DNA of 64,000 nucleotides from Colwellia demingiae (GCF_007954275.1 NZ_VOLT01000004.1:372001-436000), one strand, 5' to 3'; positions 45,563-55,881 are shown, counted from the first letter of the stretch. The notes: generated from the sequence alone by a model not told the origin. Numbers and translations: made by a program.

Positions 45563-48421
45563 GTGACGTTATCTTTTTCTCCCCTTTTACACGACCAACA
45601 AAAAACCAGCTGGCAGCAATTTATTGACCAGCATGCAGATGCCTGTAATGAATTAACACAAGATCAGCTTAATAGATTTAAGCAAGCGATTACCTTGAGT
45701 GATTTCATCTTAAACAGTGCTTTACAAGCACCTGAACTCGTTATTGAACTATTTAAAATAGCTAGCGAAGAAGTATTACCTGATTATAAAAGCCTTTTAC
45801 ATGAACAATTATCCCCTTGTACTGATGAAGCTCAGTTGCATCGAGTTCTTAGACGATTTCGCTTACAACACATGGTTAAGATAGCACTTGATGACTTGAT
45901 TCTGAGCATTAGCCTAGATATTTCATTAGCAAGATTATCCTCATTAGCGGACGAACTTATTTTAGCTAGCTTAGAATGGCTCAGTGATTTTTGTCAGGAA
46001 AAATGGGGTACACCGACGAGTGAACAAGGCGAAAGTCAGACTTTATTGGTCTATGGCATGGGGAAACTTGGCGGGAAGGAATTAAATTTTTCCTCCGATA
46101 TAGATTTAATTTTTACTTACCCTGAAAGTGGAGAAACCCAAGGTTGTCGTCGCAGTATAGATAACCAGCAGTTTTTTACCCGCTTAGCACAAAAGCTTAT
46201 TGCGTCATTACATCAAGTAACCTGCGATGGTTTTGTTTATCGTGTAGACATGCGATTACGCCCTTTTGGTGATAGTGGGCCACTTGTGCTGACATTTAAT
46301 GCTATGGAAGATTACTACCAAGAACAAGGACGCGATTGGGAACGTTATGCTATGTTGAAAGCTCGGGTTATTGGTGAGTCTAAATACCACGAGCAGCTAT
46401 CAAGCATGCTCAGACCCTTTGTTTACCGTCGTTACATCGATTATAGCGTCATTGATAGTTTACGTCGCATGAAAATGATGATTGCCCAGGAGGTTCGTCG
46501 TAAACAATTAATTAATAATATTAAACTTGGCGCTGGCGGTATTCGTGAAATTGAATTTATCGTACAAGTTTTTCAGTTAATTAGGGGAGGGCGGGTCAAA
46601 GAGCTTCAACAACGCAGTTTATTAATAGTGTTGCCAAAACTTGTGGAGTCAGGCGAAATTAACGCTGAGAATAAAGAAGTGTTAGAAAATGCCTACCGCT
46701 TTTTACGACGTGTTGAAAATATCATTCAAGCCTTAGCAGATAAACAAACGCAAACGTTACCCGATAATGAGCTTGATCAACAGCGATTATTAACAGTACT
46801 TGCCATTAAAACTTGGCCTGAATTTTTAGTTATATTAGCTAAGCATATGGACGGTGTTCACCAAGAATTTGATCTGCTTATTGGACTTGATAGCCCAAAT
46901 CATCAAGCTGCAGATGAACACTGGGTAACCCTTTGGCACAGCCGCTGGAGTGATGAAGAGTCTATTGCATGGCTAGAACAAGAAGCCCATTCATGGGAAA
47001 GTAATAAGGTTTGGCAAATACTGCATGATTTTCGAGAGGATACTAGTAAACGCAGTTTAGGTAATAGAGGTCGTCAAGTTTTAGATAAATTAATCCCGTT
47101 ACTGTTATGTAGATTACAAAAAAATGAAATGGCAGAACAAGTTATTGCAAGAGTATTGCAAGTCTTTAGCAAAATAGTGACACGTACTGCTTACCTAGAA
47201 CTACTCTTTGAAAATGAAGGAGCGTTAAAGCAGCTTATTCACTTATGCCAGGCAAGTAGTTGGGTGACAGATTATATTGCTAAATATCCTATTTTACTTG
47301 ATGAGCTTATTGATCCTAAGTTGTTACATAATCCACCACAACTTTCATCTTATGCAGTAGAGCTGCGTGAACGCATGTTAAGAATTCCAGAGGAAGATCT
47401 TGAAGCACAAATGGAAGCGCTACGTCAGTTTAAGCAATCTCAGCAATTACGTATTGCGGCCGCTGAAATTGCTGATGTCTTACCGGTAGCAAAAATCAGC
47501 GAACACTTGACGTCTTTAGCGGAAGCCATTGTATCTGAGGTGATAAATCTTTCATGGCAGCAAGTCAGTGAGCGCTTTGGTATACCGACCTCATGCTTAG
47601 ATGGCGCTAAGGAAAAAGGCTTTGGTGTTATTGCTTACGGAAAAACTGGCGGGGTAGAGTTAGGTTACAGTTCAGACTTAGATTTAGTATTCGTCCATCA
47701 TAGTGAGGCAAATGAAGACACAACAGGAAGGGCTGATGGTAGTAAAGTAATACCAGCAAGCCAGTTTTATATGAAGTTAGCCCAGCGTATTATGCATATT
47801 TTTAATACGCGTATGAACAGTGGCATTTTATATGAATTGGATATGCGTTTAAGGCCATCAGGTAATTCGGGCATGTTGGTCGTACATTTAAATACCTTTG
47901 CTCAGTATCAACATGAAGATGCTTGGACTTGGGAGCATCAAGCGTTAGTAAGAGCCAGAATGATCTTTGGTAATGAAGAGCTCCAGCAGCAATACATCGA
48001 TATTAGGCAAGATGTCTTATCAAAACCCAGAGCGTTTATCGAACTCAAAAACGATATTATTACTATGCGTGAAAAAATGCGCAGCCATTTAGATAAATCA
48101 ACTGAATCGCTCTTTGATATTAAGCAGGGTAAAGGTGGGTTGGTTGATATTGAATTTCTTGCCCAGTTTTTAGTACTTGCCTACGCATCACAGCACAGGG
48201 AATTGATGCTTGTATGTGATAATTTAGGTATTTTTAAAACCCTGCTGAAGTTGGACTTATTAGAAAAGGTAGAACAACAACAGCTAAGTAATATGTATCA
48301 AAAATTAAGGGCTCTAGGGCATCAAGCTACAATGCAAAATGCGGGGCAACTTATTAATAGGGAAAGCATAGACGGTGAAGAGGCTATTGGAGACATTTGG
48401 CAAAAACGCCTAATTGATTAA
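45563..48421 (+). CDS. glnE: Glutamine synthetase adenylyltransferase/deadenylylase
   Basis: 952 residues, full length. It attaches and removes AMP on glutamine synthetase in response to PII and glutamine. Two nucleotidyltransferase domains are present. The N-terminal deadenylylating one has YGMGKLGGKELNFSSDIDLI (about 170-189). The C-terminal adenylylating one has AYGKTGGVELGYSSDLDLVF (about 692-711). Each carries the GSxxDxD-type metal site. The start is GTG with AAGGA upstream. It is monocistronic, divergent from the lipoprotein gene, with a hairpin spanning its stop codon. Confidence 0.97.
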   Translation: MTLSFSPLLHDQQKTSWQQFIDQHADACNELTQDQLNRFKQAITLSDFILNSALQAPELVIELFKIASEEVLPDYKSLLHEQLSPCTDEAQLHRVLRRFRLQHMVKIALDDLILSISLDISLARLSSLADELILASLEWLSDFCQEKWGTPTSEQGESQTLLVYGMGKLGGKELNFSSDIDLIFTYPESGETQGCRRSIDNQQFFTRLAQKLIASLHQVTCDGFVYRVDMRLRPFGDSGPLVLTFNAMEDYYQEQGRDWERYAMLKARVIGESKYHEQLSSMLRPFVYRRYIDYSVIDSLRRMKMMIAQEVRRKQLINNIKLGAGGIREIEFIVQVFQLIRGGRVKELQQRSLLIVLPKLVESGEINAENKEVLENAYRFLRRVENIIQALADKQTQTLPDNELDQQRLLTVLAIKTWPEFLVILAKHMDGVHQEFDLLIGLDSPNHQAADEHWVTLWHSRWSDEESIAWLEQEAHSWESNKVWQILHDFREDTSKRSLGNRGRQVLDKLIPLLLCRLQKNEMAEQVIARVLQVFSKIVTRTAYLELLFENEGALKQLIHLCQASSWVTDYIAKYPILLDELIDPKLLHNPPQLSSYAVELRERMLRIPEEDLEAQMEALRQFKQSQQLRIAAAEIADVLPVAKISEHLTSLAEAIVSEVINLSWQQVSERFGIPTSCLDGAKEKGFGVIAYGKTGGVELGYSSDLDLVFVHHSEANEDTTGRADGSKVIPASQFYMKLAQRIMHIFNTRMNSGILYELDMRLRPSGNSGMLVVHLNTFAQYQHEDAWTWEHQALVRARMIFGNEELQQQYIDIRQDVLSKPRAFIELKNDIITMREKMRSHLDKSTESLFDIKQGKGGLVDIEFLAQFLVLAYASQHRELMLVCDNLGIFKTLLKLDLLEKVEQQQLSNMYQKLRALGHQATMQNAGQLINRESIDGEEAIGDIWQKRLID

Positions 48422-48433
48422 ATTAGGCGCTTT
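48407..48433 (+). terminator. Hairpin over the glnE stop
   Basis: CGCCTAATT (48407-48415) pairs perfectly with AATTAGGCG (48421-48429); the loop holds part of the stop region and only CTTT follows. It is probably a terminator, also facing the convergent gene at 48458. Confidence 0.65.
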
Positions 48434-48457
48434 ATGAAAGATGATTATTAAGGTTGG

Positions 48458-49156
48458 CTAATACGGATTATCACTAGCAAGTCTAATACACTCCTCATCT
48501 AAAAACGGTTGAGGAGCACTCTCAATGACTACAACAGCGCGTTGACGATAACAAAAGAAAATAGATAGGCCTGATTCAAAATGTCCTTCAATGGCTTTTG
48601 CTACTTGGAAAGTGGTTTTTAAAATGTCCTTTTCAATTCGAAACGGATCTTTTACTACATAATCACGGTTTAACCACCAAATTAAATCAATACCGTCTTT
48701 TTCAGAATATTCTACAAGCTTTTGGTTTAAGGTTTCACCGGTTCTAAAGGGTCTAGATTCAATACTGCCTTGCCAATTTTTATTATATGGACGAACTACC
48801 ATTTCTCTTGCTTGTAATAACTTAGCTAAATCACCTTTAGGATCAGGAAGATAAACAATATTATTACGAATTTTAGGGCCTTTACCCTCCATATCACCAT
48901 GTAAATTAGCATAAAACTTGGATAAACCATCTGCCGCGGCATTGCCTGAGGTTCTACCTTGTTGGTATAAAGTTTTTTTATTTTCAATCACTTGTGGAGC
49001 TGAATCTATAACTGTTTCAGTGGTTTTTATTGAGTCTTCTTTACCGTTACCTAAAGAGCCATCGAGAGAAAGCAAAAAGTCTTGATTGGCAAAAAATAAC
49101 CAAGCTAATACTGTAAGAATAAGTCCTAAGATAATGTTCCGAAGCCAAAAATTCAT
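48458..49156 (-). CDS. TcpQ-like C-terminal domain protein
   Basis: 232 residues. One N-terminal membrane helix (4-22), a low-complexity linker, then about 120-225 with FRTGETLNQKLVEYSEKDGI, DLIWWLNRDYVVK and a following AIEGHFESGLSIFFC. This is the pattern of the TcpQ/PilL C-terminal domain, found in envelope proteins that help pilus or secretion outer-membrane pores. No pilus genes are near, so the actual role here is open. AAAGGTG lies 11 bases upstream of the ATG. Confidence 0.6.
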   Translation of the reverse strand: MNFWLRNIILGLILTVLAWLFFANQDFLLSLDGSLGNGKEDSIKTTETVIDSAPQVIENKKTLYQQGRTSGNAAADGLSKFYANLHGDMEGKGPKIRNNIVYLPDPKGDLAKLLQAREMVVRPYNKNWQGSIESRPFRTGETLNQKLVEYSEKDGIDLIWWLNRDYVVKDPFRIEKDILKTTFQVAKAIEGHFESGLSIFFCYRQRAVVVIESAPQPFLDEECIRLASDNPY

Positions 49157-49332
49157 TGGTTAATCAACACCTTTGTTATTATTACTATAATTATAGTGAA
49201 CGTTAGTCTACTGTACGCAAAGAATAATGTTTATACAAATAATCCCTTTAAAGTTAAAGTTTAATCCTTTAAATATTTAGAATATTAAAGAAAACACTCT
49301 TTACTTTCTCCCGTTAAAGATATCGTTGAACG

Positions 49333-50271
49333 TTATTTGTATAATGATGCATCATCTGGATTTGGCCTTGTCTTAAAGCGTCTGTGCAACCACATGTATT
49401 GTTCAGGTTTTCGTGAAATTGCTTTTTCCAGCTCTTGATTGATACGAGTGACGTCCGCAATATTATCTTTAGTGGGAAAGTTTTCTAATGGCGGCATGAT
49501 TTCTAACGTATAGCCACTGCCGTCGTCGTTTCTTACCGGGATAATCATCATTGTTTCTACATTTTTTTGACGAGCAAAGATTAAAGTACCCGTTGTGGTC
49601 GCTGCCTCTTTAACACCAAAAAAGGGCACAAACACACTACGGTTTCTTCCATAATCTTGATCGGGTAAGTAAATACACGCTTCACCATCTCTTAGCGCTT
49701 TCATTAAACCTTTTACATCACGCTTACCTAACATGTACTTATTCGAAAGACCTCGACCTCTGAACTGAAAAAACTCCATCAATTGATTATTATGAGGTCG
49801 ATAAAAAACAACCATAGGGTGACCATAACCAACGCCTCTTGCATTCATTTCTACACTTAAATAATGCATCGCAAGCAGTAAAACTCCATTGCCTTCTTTA
49901 CGTGCTTTTTCAAGGTGTTCTAAACCTTTTACTTTGAATTTTCGTTTTACTCGCCAATCAGGCCACCACCAGCCCATGCCGGTTTCAAACAGTGCGATGC
50001 CCGTATTTTCAAAGTTCTTCTTCAATAATATTTGTAATTCATCTTCACTTTTTTCTGGAAAACATAACCTAAGATTGGTCAACGCGATATGTTTACGCTT
50101 AGAGCCTATTTTCATTAATAATCGGCCAAGCATACGACCCATGAACAACTGCAGTTTAAAAGGCAACCATGAAATAGTGTAAAGAATAAAAACACCTAGC
50201 CAAGTAAGCCAATATTTGGGTAATAAAAAAGATAATTTAAAATCAGGCTGTAAAACTTTATTGCTACTCAC
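49333..50271 (-). CDS. lpxL: Lipid A lauroyl-type acyltransferase (LpxL/HtrB)
   Basis: 312 residues. It transfers a fatty acyl chain to the Kdo-lipid A precursor at the inner membrane. One N-terminal membrane segment (20-37) precedes the catalytic H-x4-E (MHYLSVE, about 140-146). Also present are VVFYRPHNNQLMEFFQFRG, YLPDQDYGRNRSVFVPFFG and the end MWLHRRFKTRP, all standard for LpxL. The start is GTG with GAGAG upstream. A divergent glycosyltransferase gene follows to the right, so the pair may serve the lipopolysaccharide core. Confidence 0.93.
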   Translation of the reverse strand: MSSNKVLQPDFKLSFLLPKYWLTWLGVFILYTISWLPFKLQLFMGRMLGRLLMKIGSKRKHIALTNLRLCFPEKSEDELQILLKKNFENTGIALFETGMGWWWPDWRVKRKFKVKGLEHLEKARKEGNGVLLLAMHYLSVEMNARGVGYGHPMVVFYRPHNNQLMEFFQFRGRGLSNKYMLGKRDVKGLMKALRDGEACIYLPDQDYGRNRSVFVPFFGVKEAATTTGTLIFARQKNVETMMIIPVRNDDGSGYTLEIMPPLENFPTKDNIADVTRINQELEKAISRKPEQYMWLHRRFKTRPNPDDASLYK

Positions 50272-50401
50272 AGTGTTCTCTCTGAGGAATATGTAGGTTC
50301 ATGATTATACCTAAGTTACTTTTAAATAGGCAATTAACTTATTATCGGCTTTCAAGTAGAATAGTGAATATTATTTTACATACTATTAATTGCTGGTCGT
50401 T

Positions 50402-51496
50402 ATGGTTCAAAAAGAAAAAAATGTCGACAATGAACAAGAGATTGAATTGATCATTGGTAATTCAAATTCTAATTTTTCTGGCGTAACATCAACCATGTTA
50501 CAAGTTTTGTCTCACGAACAAAGTTTGATCAATTTACGGGTGATGGGTAAACACCACTTACCGGATGAGTCTTTATCGATTAGCTTTTGGCAGGTTGCGA
50601 GCTTATGTAGAAAACCACTATCTACTGGAAAATTTAGGATTTTTCATGCCCGTCGTGTTGATGAGATGATCCAAGCTCTAATATTAAAATATGTATTTCG
50701 CGTTAAATTAAAAATTGTTTTTAGCAGTGCTGCGCAGCGTTATCGCTCAGGTTTTACATTATGGCTAACGGATAGAATGGATGCGGTACTTGCCATGTGC
50801 AAAGCTTCAGCAAGTTATTTACACCGAAAACCCGACGCTATTATTTACCATGGGGTAAAAACTGATGTTTACCTGCCAGCAACAGATAAAAGTAAAGCGT
50901 GGCAATCTCTTGGGTTGCTTCCAGAAAATAGCGTTAAAGGTAAACAGGGTATTGCGATATTAGGTCGAGTACGCAAACAAAAAGGTGTGCATTTATTTGT
51001 AGAGTCTTGCATCGAAATATTAAAAGATAAACCTGATTATACGGCAGTAATTGTTGGTTCAATATCTTCGAGTAATGAAAGTTTTGTTAATGAGTTACAA
51101 GATAAAGTGGCGCAAGCTGGATTGAGTGAACGCATTGTATTTGCTGGGGAGCAAAATTTTGCTGATATCCCTAAAATATTTAGCAGTTTGTCTTTAGTCG
51201 TTGCCTTGAGTGAAAATGAAGGTTTTGGTTTAACTATTTTAGAAGCCATGAGTAGTGGTGCAGCAGTCTTGGCCAGTGAAGCGGGTGCTTGGCCTGAAGT
51301 TGTGCGTCAAGGCGTTGATGGTTACGTTGTACCTATTAATGATTTAGCCGCAGTCACTGAAAAGATGTCGCTGTTATTAACTGATGAAGAGAAACTAATG
51401 CAAATGGGCCGTGATGGCCGTGAGCGGGTTTTAGAGCATTATTCAGTTGAGCGAGAAGCAAAAGAGCTGGTAACGTTTTTTAGAAGTTTGATGTAA
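50402..51496 (+). CDS. Family 4 glycosyltransferase, probably LPS core
   Basis: 364 residues from ATG 50402; the TTG at 50390 is less likely. The GT-B fold is shown by IAILGRVRKQKGVHLFVESC, IVFAGEQNFADIPKIF, and the donor-binding SENEGFGLTILEAMSSGAAV with LASEAGAWPEV. It has no membrane segments, so it acts at the cytoplasmic face. The divergent lpxL next to it suggests lipopolysaccharide core assembly, which is inference. It ends in a strong hairpin shared with tolC. Confidence 0.88.
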   Translation: MVQKEKNVDNEQEIELIIGNSNSNFSGVTSTMLQVLSHEQSLINLRVMGKHHLPDESLSISFWQVASLCRKPLSTGKFRIFHARRVDEMIQALILKYVFRVKLKIVFSSAAQRYRSGFTLWLTDRMDAVLAMCKASASYLHRKPDAIIYHGVKTDVYLPATDKSKAWQSLGLLPENSVKGKQGIAILGRVRKQKGVHLFVESCIEILKDKPDYTAVIVGSISSSNESFVNELQDKVAQAGLSERIVFAGEQNFADIPKIFSSLSLVVALSENEGFGLTILEAMSSGAAVLASEAGAWPEVVRQGVDGYVVPINDLAAVTEKMSLLLTDEEKLMQMGRDGRERVLEHYSVEREAKELVTFFRSLM

Positions 51497-51524
51497 ATAA
51501 AATTATAAAAGTAAGTATTATAAA

Positions 51525-51561
51525 AAAGTGACAAGTAGCGTTATGTTCTACTTGTCACTTT
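51525..51561. terminator. Bidirectional terminator glycosyltransferase/tolC
   Basis: AAAGTGACAAGTAG and CTACTTGTCACTTT are a 14-base perfect stem with a nine-base loop, between convergent genes. AAAA flanks one side, giving U runs on the tolC strand. Confidence 0.88.
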
Positions 51562-51587
51562 GATTGTAAACAATGAATAATGAACGA

Positions 51588-52934
51588 TTAATTAGCGACC
51601 ATTAAACCAGAGTTAATTGCATTTATATCTTCATTAGTGATTGTGCCAGCAGCGCGTTTTAATAATAAAACGTTTTGAATATAGGCATAACGTGTTGTAG
51701 ATAAATTACGCTTAGCGTTATATAAATTCTGCGTGCTATCTAATACATCAACAATAGTACGCGTACCCACTTCAAAACCAGCTTCAGTTGCTTCTAGTGC
51801 TTTTTGAGCACTTAATACTGATTGTTCAAACGCTTTGATGGCTGAAATAGCGGCAATAACCGTATTGTAGGCATTACGTGTGGTACGAACAACACCGCGA
51901 TGTGTTAATGATAAGTCTTGGCTAGCAAGTACAAAGCTGTTTTGAGCTTTACGGACTGAGCTTTGAATAGCACCACCAGAGTAAATTGGAATGCTTAATT
52001 GAACACCAAGAGAGTAACCATCAACGCCAGGAACATCTGTAGTAACATTGCTGATAGTTGATTCATCATCTTGGCCGCTGTAGGTAGCACCAAAATCTAA
52101 CGTAGGATAGTGACCAGCCCGGGCTATATCGATATTATCTTGGGCAATATCTATACTTACTTTAGCGGTAATTAAATCTAGGTTTTTAGCTTCAGCTGTG
52201 ACTTGCCATTCATCCGCGCTGTTTGGTACTGGAGTACTCGTACTAAAACGTTGGGTGTTTAATACACTAACATTCTTAGGATAAGTATTCGTTATCACGC
52301 GTAATTCTTCTTCGGCTTGGAAAATTGCATTTTCAGCGCGAATTTCTTCAGTAACAGCACTATCAAACTGTGCTTGTGCTTCATAAACATCAGTTATAGC
52401 GGTTAAACCGACTGAAAATCGCTGTTTTGTTTGTTCAAGTTGGCGAGCAATAGCATCTTTTTCTGCGGTAGCAAAAACGAGATCATCTTTAGTACTGAGT
52501 AAATCAAAATAAGCCTTAGCAACGCGGGTAATTAAATCCTGTTTTGCTACTTTATAGGCTAAATCACTTTGATGAGCTGCTTTTTCTGCATTACCTAAAC
52601 GCAACCAGCTATCATGATGATAAAGCTGCATATTTAAGTTAGCGCCATACGTTAAACTGGAAAACTCGTTATTAATGACTGAACTGGAAAAATTAGAATA
52701 TGATTCTTGCTCGCCAATGTTATAACCACCACTTGCCGTAATTTGCGGTAATAATACCGAGCGCGCTTGTACAATATCTTCTTTTACTATCATAAACTGA
52801 GCTTGTGCTTTAAGTACCACAGGATCGTTTAATAAAGCTTGTTGATAAACGGTTAGTAAATCATCAGCTTGGGCTTGCGTGCTACTAATGGCAGCAGTTA
52901 TAGCTATAATTAGTGTGCTTAGTGTTTTATTCAT
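51588..52934 (-). CDS. tolC: TolC outer-membrane efflux channel
   Basis: 448 residues. Signal peptide to about Ala23, then two OEP repeats, each with barrel strands and long helices (DLLTVYQQALLNDPVVLKAQ near the N-terminus; GVQLSIPIYSGGAIQSSV in repeat two). It forms the trimeric exit duct for drug pumps and type I secretion. The location beside nudF-yqiB-cpdA-yqiA-parE, divergently transcribed, is the conserved gammaproteobacterial tolC locus. Slightly shorter at the C-terminus than E. coli TolC. Confidence 0.96.
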   Translation of the reverse strand: MNKTLSTLIIAITAAISSTQAQADDLLTVYQQALLNDPVVLKAQAQFMIVKEDIVQARSVLLPQITASGGYNIGEQESYSNFSSSVINNEFSSLTYGANLNMQLYHHDSWLRLGNAEKAAHQSDLAYKVAKQDLITRVAKAYFDLLSTKDDLVFATAEKDAIARQLEQTKQRFSVGLTAITDVYEAQAQFDSAVTEEIRAENAIFQAEEELRVITNTYPKNVSVLNTQRFSTSTPVPNSADEWQVTAEAKNLDLITAKVSIDIAQDNIDIARAGHYPTLDFGATYSGQDDESTISNVTTDVPGVDGYSLGVQLSIPIYSGGAIQSSVRKAQNSFVLASQDLSLTHRGVVRTTRNAYNTVIAAISAIKAFEQSVLSAQKALEATEAGFEVGTRTIVDVLDSTQNLYNAKRNLSTTRYAYIQNVLLLKRAAGTITNEDINAINSGLMVAN

Positions 52935-53077
52935 GAGTAAGGAATTCCTTGGGTGTATTACTCTTGTTATTTATTTATTGATATTCGCTGGTAGAGTATC
53001 CTACATGGATTTTTAAATTAACCAAATAAAATAACTGTTTACTAGTGTAACAAATTATTATTAAAAAGAGATGCTTG

Positions 53078-53737
53078 ATGAAAAGTAATAAAAATAAGCC
53101 GTTAGCTATGCTGAAATTTGATAATGAACAGGTGTCAGTGCACTCAGTGGTAACGAAATATCAGGGTTTTTTCAAGATGGATGAATATTCACTGCAACAT
53201 AAACTTTTTTCGGGAGAGCAAAGTCAGATTTTTACCCGAGAAATTTTTGAACGTGGTGATGCTGTGGTTGTTATGCCCTACGATGCAAAGTTAGATAAGG
53301 TGTTATTGATAGAGCAGTTTAGGCCTGGTGCTTTAAGAGGAGATGACAGTCCTTGGTTATTAGAGTTTATTGCTGGGATGTTTGACGAAAATGAAACCCC
53401 AATAGAAGTCGCTATAAGAGAGGCCAAAGAGGAAACTGATTTAACTCTTTGTCATAATGATTTAGTGCCTATTATGCAATACCTTTCTAGCCCTGGCGGT
53501 ATGAGTGAGCGGATTCATCTATATCTAGCGCATTTTGATAGTGATCAAATAACGGATGGCGCTATTCATGGCTTGCCTGAAGAAAATGAGGATATTTTGT
53601 TACATCTTGTCAGTCGCACTGACGCTTTGGCGCTATTGACTGAAGGTAAAATCACTAACGCAGCCACTATTATCGGGTTACAATGGCTTGCGCTGAACCA
53701 TCAATCGTTATCGATTCAAGAGACCAGCACTAAATAG
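53078..53737 (+). CDS. nudF: ADP-ribose pyrophosphatase
   Basis: 219 residues from ATG 53078 (the preceding TTG is less likely; AAGAG is upstream). It splits ADP-ribose to AMP and ribose 5-phosphate. The Nudix box is complete: GMFDENETPIEVAIREAKEE, starting at about residue 105, with the REAKEETD metal site. Preceded by IEQFRPGALR, a NudF-subfamily mark. First gene of the nudF-yqiB-cpdA-yqiA-parE series, divergent from tolC. Confidence 0.95.
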   Translation: MKSNKNKPLAMLKFDNEQVSVHSVVTKYQGFFKMDEYSLQHKLFSGEQSQIFTREIFERGDAVVVMPYDAKLDKVLLIEQFRPGALRGDDSPWLLEFIAGMFDENETPIEVAIREAKEETDLTLCHNDLVPIMQYLSSPGGMSERIHLYLAHFDSDQITDGAIHGLPEENEDILLHLVSRTDALALLTEGKITNAATIIGLQWLALNHQSLSIQETSTK

Positions 53738-53858
53738 TCATACCACTAAAAATTAATTATAAAGTAGTTACTTTAAAGGTATTGTTTATATAGGTCTTAG
53801 TTGTAAATGTAATACTTCTAAATATATGAGTGTTTGAAAAGGCAGTTAAGAGGCATAC

Positions 53859-54353
53859 ATGAGTTTTTTTCCTAACAAAGCGTTTAATAACGCAGGTAGA
53901 AAAAGTTACCAGCCTAACTTAGTTAGTTTGATGACCTTATGTGCCAACAATTATATGTTACTGCAAAAAGTGTTAGCAGGTAAAACGGTGCTTGGAGAAA
54001 TTAGACAATTTTTTATCAGTGATTTCCTCTCGTATAGCGTAACGATAACAGAAGTAACTCGATACACCTCTGTTATCTGCTTTGAGCAAGATAGTTTGAG
54101 CTCATCTTTTAAAAATATTCCGGGTATTGTTGCCACAGCGCTACATCCACGCATGACTATTCGGTTATATCATGATGCTCGAATGGCGGAAGTTCTTTCA
54201 ACACAGGACATCAGACAGGTAAAACCTCGTTACGATTATCATAATAGTCAAATGCACCAGCAAGATGAAAAACAACAAATCAATCAGTTTTTAAATGAAT
54301 GGCTACATTTATGTTTACGCTTAGGGCAAGTAAATGTGGAGCTGCATTCTTAA
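53859..54353 (+). CDS. yqiB: DUF1249 (YqiB) protein
   Basis: 164 residues. Cytoplasmic protein of the DUF1249 family, seen by YQPNLVSLMTLCANNYMLLQ, FEQDSLSSSFKNIPGI and the ending YDYHNSQMHQQDEKQQINQF. In E. coli it lies in the same place between nudF and cpdA. Function unknown. It follows nudF by 121 bases and precedes cpdA by 18. Confidence 0.9.
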   Translation: MSFFPNKAFNNAGRKSYQPNLVSLMTLCANNYMLLQKVLAGKTVLGEIRQFFISDFLSYSVTITEVTRYTSVICFEQDSLSSSFKNIPGIVATALHPRMTIRLYHDARMAEVLSTQDIRQVKPRYDYHNSQMHQQDEKQQINQFLNEWLHLCLRLGQVNVELHS

Positions 54354-54371
54354 TTTATGAAGTGTTAATTT

Positions 54372-55163
54372 ATGAACTTAGCAGAACTATATTCTTCAAA
54401 TAACCAACCTGTCACTTTTGCACAAATAACTGATAGTCATCTGTTTTCATCAGTTGATGGCTTACATCATGGGCATAATGTATTCAGCAATCTTAAACAA
54501 GTTTTACTGAGTATTAGCGATAACCCAGCGGTAAAATATATCATTTTTACCGGGGACTTGACCCAAGACCACACTGAGCAGTCCTACCAGAATTTTGTTG
54601 ATTGTGTGCTTGAGTGTAAGATTACTGTGCCTATTTATTATTTGGCAGGCAATCATGATGAGCCAGAACTATTAGATAAATATTTTTCTGTATCGCCGTT
54701 TCAAGCAGATAAAGAAATCAACTTATCGTACTGGCAAATTCAACTCGTTGATAGCAAGAGTGCAACTCCAGCAGGCTATGTTAGTGAACAAGCATTTGTT
54801 AAATTACAACATGCGGTCAAAAAAAATAAAAATCAGCTACTTATGATGCATCATCACCCCATTGATGTTGGTTACTTTATTGATAACCATGGTTTACAAA
54901 ATAAAGACACTTTTTGGCAAGTTATTAATTCCTATGACAATATAAAAGCGATTGCGTGTGGGCATGTCCATGGTGATATGACGTTAACAAATCCTATAAC
55001 CAGCTCATTAAATGAGCCTGTCACTTTATATACTTGCCCTGCTACATCCATTCAATTCGATCCAAATGTTGATGGTGTAGCTGCTTTAGCCAAAGGGCCA
55101 GGATATAGAATTTTTTATTTATATGCTGATGGTCAATTAAGTACTGATGTTGTGATGTTATAA
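54372..55163 (+). CDS. cpdA: 3',5'-cyclic-AMP phosphodiesterase
   Basis: 263 residues. Metallophosphoesterase that lowers cAMP. The metal-binding blocks are all present: FAQITDSHLF (D-x-H), TGDLTQDH, AGNHDEPE, MMHHHPID and CGHVHGD. The order and spacing fit CpdA. It acts in the cytoplasm and would influence CRP-dependent genes. In the middle of the tolC-side operon, 100 bases before yqiA. Confidence 0.95.
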   Translation: MNLAELYSSNNQPVTFAQITDSHLFSSVDGLHHGHNVFSNLKQVLLSISDNPAVKYIIFTGDLTQDHTEQSYQNFVDCVLECKITVPIYYLAGNHDEPELLDKYFSVSPFQADKEINLSYWQIQLVDSKSATPAGYVSEQAFVKLQHAVKKNKNQLLMMHHHPIDVGYFIDNHGLQNKDTFWQVINSYDNIKAIACGHVHGDMTLTNPITSSLNEPVTLYTCPATSIQFDPNVDGVAALAKGPGYRIFYLYADGQLSTDVVML

Positions 55164-55263
55164 ATAATGAACCATGACAAGTAGATGATAATTGAACTCG
55201 TTATGGTTATTCTTTTCTAAATAGAACTCCTATTTAATAATTTAATAATTTAAAAGTTTAATA

Positions 55264-55881
55264 ATGAAAAAAAACATCCTCCACATTCATGGTTTTAACT
55301 CTTCTCCATTGTCGTCAAAAGCAGAGCAAACCCGTAAATACTTAGCCAAAAATCACCCTGACGTTGGATTTTATTGCCCTCAATTAGCAACAACACCATC
55401 GAAAGCTATTACTCAATTAGAGCAGCTTATTGAAACACATGGTTCAAATACAAAATGGTATTTAATCGGTTCCTCATTAGGTGGGTACTTTGCTCATTAT
55501 CTAGCGACAAAATATAACTGTTTAGCCGTGTTAGTGAATCCAGCGATAACACCTTATGAACTATTGCACGATTATATTGGCGAACAAGTTAATCCTTATA
55601 CCGAGGAAGTGTACCAAGTGAGCGAAGATCATATGCATCAGTTGAAAGCGCTTGAGAAAACAGCACCAACAATTGATTGTAAGGAAAAAAATAATTACCT
55701 AGTTATGGTACAAACGGGCGATGAAGTGTTAAATTACCAACAAGCTGTGGAAAAATATCAACATTGTCGATTAATAGTACAAGAGGGTGGTGATCATAGC
55801 TTTATCAACTTTGATAATTGCTTACCCAACATCAGTGATTTTTTTCAACTTGATAGTACCAAACGAATTAATTCTCGCTAA
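55264..55881 (+). CDS. yqiA: YqiA-family esterase
   Basis: 205 residues, alpha/beta hydrolase. The nucleophile elbow is G-S-S-L-G-G (LIGSSLGGYFAHYLA, Ser at about 70); HIHGFNSSPLSSKA forms the oxyanion region. The acid and His are in QTGDEVLNY and GGDHSFINF. YqiA hydrolyses short acyl and CoA thioesters in vitro; the physiological substrate is unclear. It precedes parE by 97 bases. An AT-rich run with three TTTAATAA units comes directly before its ATG. Confidence 0.92.
   Translation: MKKNILHIHGFNSSPLSSKAEQTRKYLAKNHPDVGFYCPQLATTPSKAITQLEQLIETHGSNTKWYLIGSSLGGYFAHYLATKYNCLAVLVNPAITPYELLHDYIGEQVNPYTEEVYQVSEDHMHQLKALEKTAPTIDCKEKNNYLVMVQTGDEVLNYQQAVEKYQHCRLIVQEGGDHSFINFDNCLPNISDFFQLDSTKRINSR

Noticed and set aside
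49889-50182. 97-codon plus-strand frame inside lpxL
   Set aside because: Antisense to a conserved gene, no homology or ribosome site.
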